This document shows, piece after piece, positions 1 through 4,352 of a stretch of 5,798 nucleotides of DNA; position 1 is the first letter of the stretch, and each line of letters begins with the position of its first letter. The position numbers and the translations under genes are program-made. Below the pieces are notes generated by a model. It saw only the letters and a list, made by a program, of their open reading frames with translations, ran no database searches and was not told the DNA's origin. Source of the stretch: JBCAWW01 sp045106675 (GTDB taxonomy: Bacteria; Bacteroidota; Bacteroidia; J057); contig JBGCFA010000255.1 in the NCBI GenBank assembly GCA_045106675.1, forward strand, positions 1 through 5,798, in the 5' to 3' direction.

Positions 1-166
1 GAGCTGAATCGAGAAATTCTTTACGGTAATGCTCCCCTATCCCAAAGCTATCCAGACCCTTCTCATCAGCATAGACGATCCGTTCCAGTAGTTGGCCTAA
101 TGCCTGACTACTACTGAGGCCCGATTTGGGGTCATTGCCCGCAAAACTATCAATTCCGATTTCCAT
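1..166 (-). CDS. Luciferase-like (LLM class) flavin-dependent monooxygenase, N-terminal fragment
   Basis: The reading frame starts at the ATG complementary to 164-166 and stays open to the left edge, giving about 55 residues. The peptide begins MEIGIDSFAG, continues with a segment containing LLERIVYADEKGLD, and then FGIGEHYRKEFLDSA. This pattern (first beta strand, a helix carrying the A-D-x-x-G-L-D motif, then a G-E-H-x-R-x-E-F strand end) is typical of the bacterial luciferase-like TIM-barrel family, which uses reduced flavin (FMNH2 or F420) for oxidation or oxygenation of organic substrates. The substrate cannot be told from this fragment. Most of the protein, including the rest of the flavin site, lies outside the window. 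The gene is divergent from the hexosaminidase gene. I see no Shine-Dalgarno sequence and no clear -7 box at the usual distance. The family call is fairly safe; the subfamily is not determined. Confidence 0.82.
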   Translation of the reverse strand, partial: MEIGIDSFAGNDPKSGLSSSQALGQLLERIVYADEKGLDSFGIGEHYRKEFLDSA

Positions 167-350
167 ATTGAGTGTGATACTTTAGCTCTGAATATCTATC
201 TAGCCCGTTAAAGTTCCAAGCGTCAATTCTATACAAAAAATAAAATCTATCTGACTCAACGATAACTGACTCATAACTAAAGAGATAATAAATTCAATCT
301 GTCGGACTTTTGAGGATCGAGCTTTACCTTTGTACAACGATTGATTGTTT
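167..350. other. Divergent intergenic region between monooxygenase and hexosaminidase genes
   Basis: This AT-rich gap of 184 bases holds the upstream regions of two divergent genes. On the plus strand it contains a perfect TAnnTTTG promoter box (325-332) and a repeated CTGACTCA element (251-258 and 266-273). I see no RNA gene or credible small protein gene. A minus-strand open frame crosses it into the hexosaminidase gene, but it shows no recognisable family features. Confidence 0.7.
325..332 (+). promoter_or_regulatory. Bacteroidota -7 promoter box for the GH20 gene
   Basis: TACCTTTG matches the Bacteroidota -7 consensus TAnnTTTG at every defined position. A TTTG at 309-312 lies only 12 bases upstream, shorter than the usual spacing of about 19, so the -33 element is uncertain. 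The implied transcript start is near 338, leaving a leader of only about 13 bases before the ATG at 351. This placement argues for the ATG over the in-frame TTG at 345. Confidence 0.55.
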
Positions 351-2774
351 ATGTTCAAGAAGATTTTCCTTTGGCTTTTGGCTAGCCTGATCATCATTGG
401 TGCTTTGGGCTTTGCCTATTATAGATTTGTGATTTATCAGCCTCCTGTGATCAGTGCCGAAGACCGCGCTGCCATCAATGTGATGCCCTTGCCTGCCAAA
501 CTCAGTTTAGCAGGATCAAAAGTATCCGTACAAGGAGGCGTCAAACTAGAGACTGAAGGCCCGATCAGCAATTTATTACAGACTGCTTTCGATCGTTTCT
601 CAGCTTCACTGAACGCTAAAATCTCTGAGCCTAAAGGCGATAATCTGCCCTTGATCATCCGATGTGGCCAAGCTGCACTCGAAGCCTTGCCACAAATGGG
701 ACAAGATGAGTCCTATCAATTAGTCATCAGCGAAGAGCAAATCGAACTCAGTGCGCCAACTCCTTTTGGCATTTTGCACGGTTTAGAGACGCTACTACAA
801 TTAACACAAGTTGAATATAAAGGCATTTATCTGCCCACTCTCGTGATTGAAGATACCCCTCGCTTTCCCTGGCGGGGTTTGATGATAGACGTTAGCCGAC
901 ATTGGATACCTAAGGAGATCATTTTACGCAATCTCGATGCCATGGCAGCGGTTAAGCTCAATGTATTGCATTGGCATCTTTCGGATGACCAAGGTTTTCG
1001 GGTCGAAAGCAAACTGTATAACAAACTCCATCAGTTTGGCTCTGGCGGCAATTACTATACACAAGATGATATAAGAGAAGTAGTAAACTATGCCGCTGCT
1101 CGTGGTATCAGAGTCGTGCCTGAATTTGATGTGCCAGGCCATACGCATAGTTGGTTGGTCGGCTATCCTAAGTATGCCGCCGCAAAAGGCCCTTTTAGTC
1201 TCGGCAAAAAAGGCAAAGAAATTTTCTCTGTGCCGATGGACCCCAGCAATAGTTCTGTCTATGTGTTTTTAGACAAACTGATCGGCGAGATGGTACGCCT
1301 TTTCCCAGATGCATATTTTCATATTGGAGGAGACGAGGTCAATCCCAAATACTGGATAGAAAGCCTCGAAATCCAGACTTTTATGAAAGAGCATGATATG
1401 TCAGACCCTCGTGATCTACAGACTTATTTCAACGAGCGTCTTCACGGTATCCTCCAAAAGCATGGCAAGACAATGCTCGGTTGGGATGAAATCATGCATC
1501 CAGAATTGGCTGAATCTGTCGTGATACAAGCTTGGCGCAATCACAAAGTTCTCTTTGAAGGAGTGCAGGCTGGTGGAACAGGCATTATCTCAGCAGGCTG
1601 GTATCTCGACCACAAATTACCCGCAGGAAAACACTATCAAGTAGATCCTATGGTATTGCCGGGTGCGGTCGATGTTGTACCTGATACCAACCACTGGCGG
1701 ATGTACGATATCGTGATGGATTTGCCCAGCGGAGAGATGGCGGGAAAAATGGTCTTGTTTGACCGTGATCCCAATAATGTTTCAGGCTTCTTTTCCTTTT
1801 TAGATCAACTCAATGGTTTCAAAAATGCAGCCATAGATCAAGACGGGAAATTGGTCGCAAATTTTAAAGCTAGCGTCGGCGAACTAACTTATACGGCTCA
1901 ATTAGATGGCGATAGCTTGACGGGAGAAATGGCTTTTGGCTTCCTGAAAATGGATTCTCACGGCCATCGTATCGGAGGGCATGATATGGAGGGAGAAGCC
2001 TTGCCGGAGATTGAGGTGGTTAGACCTTTGACCGTGGAGGAGCAAGCTCGCATACTTGGTGGAGAAGCCTGTATGTGGACAGAGGCAGCGGGTGCCCCGA
2101 ACGTCGAATCTCGTATTTGGCCCCGTACTGCTGCGATAGCGGAGAAGCTTTGGTCTCCCCAAGACTTGACCCTCGATGAGGATGATATGTATCGTCGCTT
2201 GATCATTTTGGATGACCGCCTTGCGGAACGTGGCCTTCAGCATCAAAGCCAATTAGCCCAGATCAGCTTAGACTTAGCGCAGGGCAATGAGCAAGACGTA
2301 AAAGCCCTCAATACCTTATTGGAGGTCTTGGAAGAAGTTAAATATTACAATCGTTTAGGTCCTTATATGACTGCTGGGGGGCTGCATTGGCCTGATCTTG
2401 CGATCGATAGAGTAGTGGATGCCGCGCGACCTGAGAGTTTTGAAGCGCGAGAGTTCAATGACTTAGCTGCTAAATATGCGGCTACTAAAAGTGTTGCTGA
2501 TAAATCACTTATTATTTCTCGTCTCAAAATATGGACACTCAATCATACTGTCTTAGCGGATTTAATTAAGCGTTCACCGAAGGTGCAAGAAATAGAAAAT
2601 CTCTCATCCAATCTTGCCACCCTATCGGAGATGACGATCACTCAACTAAACGATCCGAAAGTCAGTACTCCCGCCCAAAAGGAGCAAGCCGAGGCCATCC
2701 TGCAACTCCTCGAAAATGGCGAAAATGGAGTCCTTGTGGCAGTGGTGCCGGGGATTAGGGCTTTGTGGCAATAA
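351..2774 (+). CDS. GH20 beta-N-acetylhexosaminidase, membrane-anchored, with inserted domain
   Basis: An 807-residue family 20 glycoside hydrolase, expected to remove terminal N-acetylglucosamine or N-acetylgalactosamine from chitin- or glycan-derived oligosaccharides by substrate-assisted catalysis. Residues 1-24 (MFKKIFLWLL...) form a hydrophobic signal anchor with no obvious cleavage site, so a periplasm-facing anchored enzyme is likely. A GH20b-type N-domain follows to about 165. The TIM barrel then carries R175 (PWRGLMIDVSRHW), HWHLSDDQGFR at 207-217, H264 (DVPGHTH), the catalytic pair D328-E329 in HIGGDE, W378 (GWDEI), W417-Y418-L419-D420, W576 and E578 (GGEACMWTE). Between D420 and W576 there are 155 residues where GH20 enzymes such as the Streptomyces plicatus enzyme have about 46, so roughly 110 residues (about 437-556) are inserted. 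After WPRTAAIAEKLWSP (590-603) comes a mostly helical tail to 807. The start is the ATG at 351; a TTG at 345 is also in frame but fits the promoter less well. No neighbouring gene obviously shares its pathway. The catalytic assignment is firm; the natural substrate is not known. Confidence 0.95.
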   Translation: MFKKIFLWLLASLIIIGALGFAYYRFVIYQPPVISAEDRAAINVMPLPAKLSLAGSKVSVQGGVKLETEGPISNLLQTAFDRFSASLNAKISEPKGDNLPLIIRCGQAALEALPQMGQDESYQLVISEEQIELSAPTPFGILHGLETLLQLTQVEYKGIYLPTLVIEDTPRFPWRGLMIDVSRHWIPKEIILRNLDAMAAVKLNVLHWHLSDDQGFRVESKLYNKLHQFGSGGNYYTQDDIREVVNYAAARGIRVVPEFDVPGHTHSWLVGYPKYAAAKGPFSLGKKGKEIFSVPMDPSNSSVYVFLDKLIGEMVRLFPDAYFHIGGDEVNPKYWIESLEIQTFMKEHDMSDPRDLQTYFNERLHGILQKHGKTMLGWDEIMHPELAESVVIQAWRNHKVLFEGVQAGGTGIISAGWYLDHKLPAGKHYQVDPMVLPGAVDVVPDTNHWRMYDIVMDLPSGEMAGKMVLFDRDPNNVSGFFSFLDQLNGFKNAAIDQDGKLVANFKASVGELTYTAQLDGDSLTGEMAFGFLKMDSHGHRIGGHDMEGEALPEIEVVRPLTVEEQARILGGEACMWTEAAGAPNVESRIWPRTAAIAEKLWSPQDLTLDEDDMYRRLIILDDRLAERGLQHQSQLAQISLDLAQGNEQDVKALNTLLEVLEEVKYYNRLGPYMTAGGLHWPDLAIDRVVDAARPESFEAREFNDLAAKYAATKSVADKSLIISRLKIWTLNHTVLADLIKRSPKVQEIENLSSNLATLSEMTITQLNDPKVSTPAQKEQAEAILQLLENGENGVLVAVVPGIRALWQ
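1659..2018 (+). other. Inserted beta-rich segment within the GH20 catalytic domain
   Basis: This codes for residues about 437-556 of the hexosaminidase, lying between the barrel strand ending in WYLD (417-420) and the next conserved block LTVEEQARILGGEACMWTE. It is rich in short alternating hydrophobic and polar stretches with turns, for example YDIVMDLPSGEMAGKMVLFD and GELTYTAQLDGDSLTGEM, which read as antiparallel beta hairpins, followed by a His/Gly stretch SHGHRIGGHD (536-545). I do not recognise the fold. The reading frame is intact through it and there are no flanking repeats, so it is part of the protein and not an inserted mobile element. The borders are approximate. Confidence 0.6.
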
Positions 2775-2780
2775 CGCTTT

Positions 2781-2821
2781 TCCAGACGCACTGCGTTTTA
2801 AAAACGCAGTGCGTCTAGGAA
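2781..2821. terminator. Strong intergenic hairpin, likely bidirectional terminator
   Basis: A 16-base arm AGACGCACTGCGTTTT (2784-2799) is followed after one base by its exact reverse complement (2801-2816). With a minimal loop, about 14 pairs can form. Four further outer pairs (2780-2783 with 2818-2821) are possible around a bulged A at 2817. The hairpin begins 7 bases after the hexosaminidase stop and lies between two convergent genes, the usual place for a shared terminator. A T5 run (2829-2833) lies about 13 bases past the stem on the plus strand, further than in a textbook intrinsic terminator. There is no T-run on the minus-strand side. Another role, such as a dispersed repeat or binding site, is therefore possible. 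Confidence 0.6.
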
Positions 2822-2896
2822 CTTATCCTTTTTCGATCATTCCACCTAGAATTTTTAAGGCAGCGGTAAGCATTTTTTAGTAAACGGAAACGCTGA

Positions 2897-3547
2897 TCAA
2901 TAATGCCCCGCAATTGGCGTCCCTGCTAGATGTGCATGATCATTGAGTCGTTCCAATCGCCACTCTGTCTCATCCCACTGAAAAACGCTGATCGAAGTAT
3001 TGTGAATAACCGTCCGAAATACTGTGGAGGGATCTGCCTGAAGGAGTCGGACAGCCATACTTTTGATGGCAAACCCATGACTAAAGACTGCAATATGAGC
3101 CGTCTGTCCGATAAATTTTTTGCGAGTAGCCTCTAACCAATGGTACATTCTTAGCTCAGCGTCCAGTTGAGATTCCCCATTCGGAGGAGTAAAGTTGTAA
3201 AAGTCTTTTTCAAACTCGCCTTGCACGTTTCCGTGGTACATCTCCGCTCTGACTTTGCCTTCCCAGTCTCCTTTGGACAATTCCACCAATTGATCGCTCG
3301 TTTGAATGTCGCCAAGGTCGATACTTAATGCTCTAGCTACGGCTTGTCCTGTCTCTAAAGCCCTGATAGACACAGAGCTATAATATTGATCAAACTGATA
3401 GCCTTCTCGTTTTAGTCGCTCCGCAAGTAACTCCTTTTGTATGCGCCCTTGGGCCGAAAGTGGCATTTGATCAGAGCGCCCACAGATGATGGAAGGGTCA
3501 ATATTTGCCTCGCTTTCGGCGTGGCGAATGAAGTAGAAACTTAGCAT
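2897..3547 (-). CDS. Histidine phosphatase family protein (phosphoglycerate mutase-like fold)
   Basis: A 216-residue protein of histidine phosphatase branch 1, enzymes that hydrolyse phosphomonoesters through a phosphohistidine intermediate. The phosphate pocket is complete. R8-H9 in FIRHAESEAN supplies the nucleophile. R62 lies in SIRALET. E89 in ELSKGDWEG is the probable acid/base. H157 in FSHG is the second catalytic histidine. PPNGES (121-126) is also typical of the group. There is no signal peptide, so it should be cytoplasmic. The length fits general phosphatases and alpha-ribazole-phosphatase-like members better than true glycolytic mutases, which are longer and carry RHGxSxWN. The substrate is not predictable. 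It is convergent with the hexosaminidase gene and divergent from the tetR gene, with 88 bases between starts. The operator at 3596-3608 lies about 50 bases upstream of its start, so repression by the neighbouring TetR protein is possible. Confidence 0.9.
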   Translation of the reverse strand: MLSFYFIRHAESEANIDPSIICGRSDQMPLSAQGRIQKELLAERLKREGYQFDQYYSSVSIRALETGQAVARALSIDLGDIQTSDQLVELSKGDWEGKVRAEMYHGNVQGEFEKDFYNFTPPNGESQLDAELRMYHWLEATRKKFIGQTAHIAVFSHGFAIKSMAVRLLQADPSTVFRTVIHNTSISVFQWDETEWRLERLNDHAHLAGTPIAGHY

Positions 3548-3595
3548 GTCGCGAATATCGTCAGAAGACTTTTTTGAAAAAATATTAAATTATTC

Positions 3596-3608
3596 TGAAC
3601 ACTGTTCA
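3596..3608. promoter_or_regulatory. Probable TetR-family operator, copy 1 (tetR promoter)
   Basis: TGAACACTGTTCA is a perfect inverted repeat of 6-base arms around one central base. It ends one base before the TATATTTG promoter box of the tetR gene, so a protein bound here would block RNA polymerase. The identical 13-mer recurs at 4286-4298 before the tolC-type gene. A lone half-site TGTTCA follows at 3621-3626, close to the predicted transcript start. Binding by the encoded TetR protein is inferred from position and duplication. Confidence 0.72.
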
Positions 3609-3609
3609 C

Positions 3610-3617
3610 TATATTTG
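3610..3617 (+). promoter_or_regulatory. Bacteroidota -7 promoter box for the tetR gene
   Basis: TATATTTG matches TAnnTTTG exactly. It lies 18 bases before the ATG at 3636, so the leader would be about 13 bases. A -33 TTTG is not present at the usual distance; the nearest (3573-3576) is too far upstream. The box lies downstream of an alternative ATG at 3546, which supports the shorter protein. Confidence 0.6.
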
Positions 3618-3635
3618 CGTTGTTCAAATATCATA

Positions 3636-4265
3636 ATGGCAAAATCTACCAAAATACAGGAACGCCGCGAGCGTGAAAAGCAGGAGATGCATGACAAGAT
3701 CGTGCAGGCTGCTCGCGAGATGTTTTTGGAAGAGGGTTATGAAAAGGTTTCCATTCGTAAGATCGCCGAACGTATCGCCTACAGTCCGGGAACCATCTAC
3801 AACTATTTCGATAATAAAGACGAGTTGTTGCACGCAGTGCACGAACAAGGCTTTGAAGAACTTTACGACTTGCTCAATGCGAGCATGTCGATCGCTGATC
3901 CATTAGCGCGTCTGCAAGCGATGGGGCAATCTTACTGGCAGTTTGCGATGGACAATCCCGATGATTACGACCTGATGTTTTTGGTACGTGCCCCTATGCA
4001 TGCAGAGAAAAATCTCGATAGTTGGGATTGCGGATTTATGACTTTTGGCGTTTTACATCAGACTGTGGAAGACCTCCAAGCGAGTGGTCGTATGAAGGAT
4101 CATGATGCGCATGCTTTGACTTTTGTGATTTGGTCTGCAGTCCATGGTATGGTGTCTCTCTTTATCAGAGAACGCTTGAAAATGTACCCAGAGGAGATGC
4201 AAGCTCATATTGGGCAGGCTGGCTTGGCTTCTTTACTCAGTATGATCAGAGGATACGACAGCTAA
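3636..4265 (+). CDS. TetR/AcrR-family transcriptional repressor, probable efflux regulator
   Basis: A 209-residue one-component regulator. Residues 20-65 form the TetR DNA-binding domain: IVQAAREMFLEEGYEKVSIR, then the helix-turn-helix with KIAERIAYSPGTIYNYF and the usual DNKDELL ending. The recognition helix is around 49-58. The C-terminal ligand and dimer domain contains the W-S-A-V-H-G segment (near residue 170), which resembles the TetR C-terminal class named WHG (TetR_C_33). The first 18 residues are highly charged (QERREREKQEMH). The frame is open upstream to an ATG at 3546, but that start would place the operator and promoter inside the coding region and add 30 residues without TetR similarity, so 3636 is preferred. 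The gene is followed after 87 bases by a TolC-type gene in the same direction. A 13-bp palindrome lies before each of them, so autorepression plus control of the efflux operon is likely. The inducer is unknown. Confidence 0.93.
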   Translation: MAKSTKIQERREREKQEMHDKIVQAAREMFLEEGYEKVSIRKIAERIAYSPGTIYNYFDNKDELLHAVHEQGFEELYDLLNASMSIADPLARLQAMGQSYWQFAMDNPDDYDLMFLVRAPMHAEKNLDSWDCGFMTFGVLHQTVEDLQASGRMKDHDAHALTFVIWSAVHGMVSLFIRERLKMYPEEMQAHIGQAGLASLLSMIRGYDS

Positions 4266-4285
4266 AAAAATTTTTGCCTGATGTT

Positions 4286-4298
4286 TGAACACTGTTCA
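4286..4298. promoter_or_regulatory. Probable TetR-family operator, copy 2 (tolC promoter)
   Basis: This is an exact second copy of TGAACACTGTTCA, here extended to a 15-base perfect palindrome (TTGAACACTGTTCAA, 4285-4299). It lies 54 bases before the tolC-type ATG. A TTTG at 4284-4287 overlaps its left arm and could be the -33 element, with AT-rich TATAAC at 4306-4311 as a weak -7 region about 18 bases on. Binding here would then mask the promoter. The target assignment to the adjacent TetR protein is inferred. Confidence 0.72.
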
Positions 4299-4352
4299 AT
4301 AAATATATAACGATCATTCAATAAACGATATTCAGTAATAGTACTTATAACA

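Noticed and set aside
345..350. TTG at 345 as the hexosaminidase start
   Set aside because: The ATG two codons later gives a normal lysine-containing n-region before the anchor. It also sits at the same distance from its promoter box as the tetR ATG does.
200..397. Minus-strand frame of 65 codons across the intergenic region and the start of the hexosaminidase gene
   Set aside because: The composition is that of translated AT-rich intergenic DNA. It overlaps the plus-strand promoter and coding start, and no motif is recognisable.
1902..2252. Open minus-strand frame of 116 codons inside the hexosaminidase gene
   Set aside because: It lies wholly antisense to a well-supported GH20 coding region covering the conserved GGEACMWTE block. 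Its translation shows no family features and it has no promoter signal.
2897..3547. Assignment of the histidine phosphatase as a glycolytic phosphoglycerate mutase
   Set aside because: It has RHAESEAN instead of the RHGxSxWN signature and is shorter than the classical mutases. The general phosphatase branch fits better.
3546..3635. A 30-residue N-terminal extension of the TetR protein from the ATG at 3546
   Set aside because: It would place the operator and the TATATTTG box inside the coding region. The extra residues have no TetR character, and the ATG overlaps the opposite-strand start of the phosphatase gene by chance through the self-complementary CATG.
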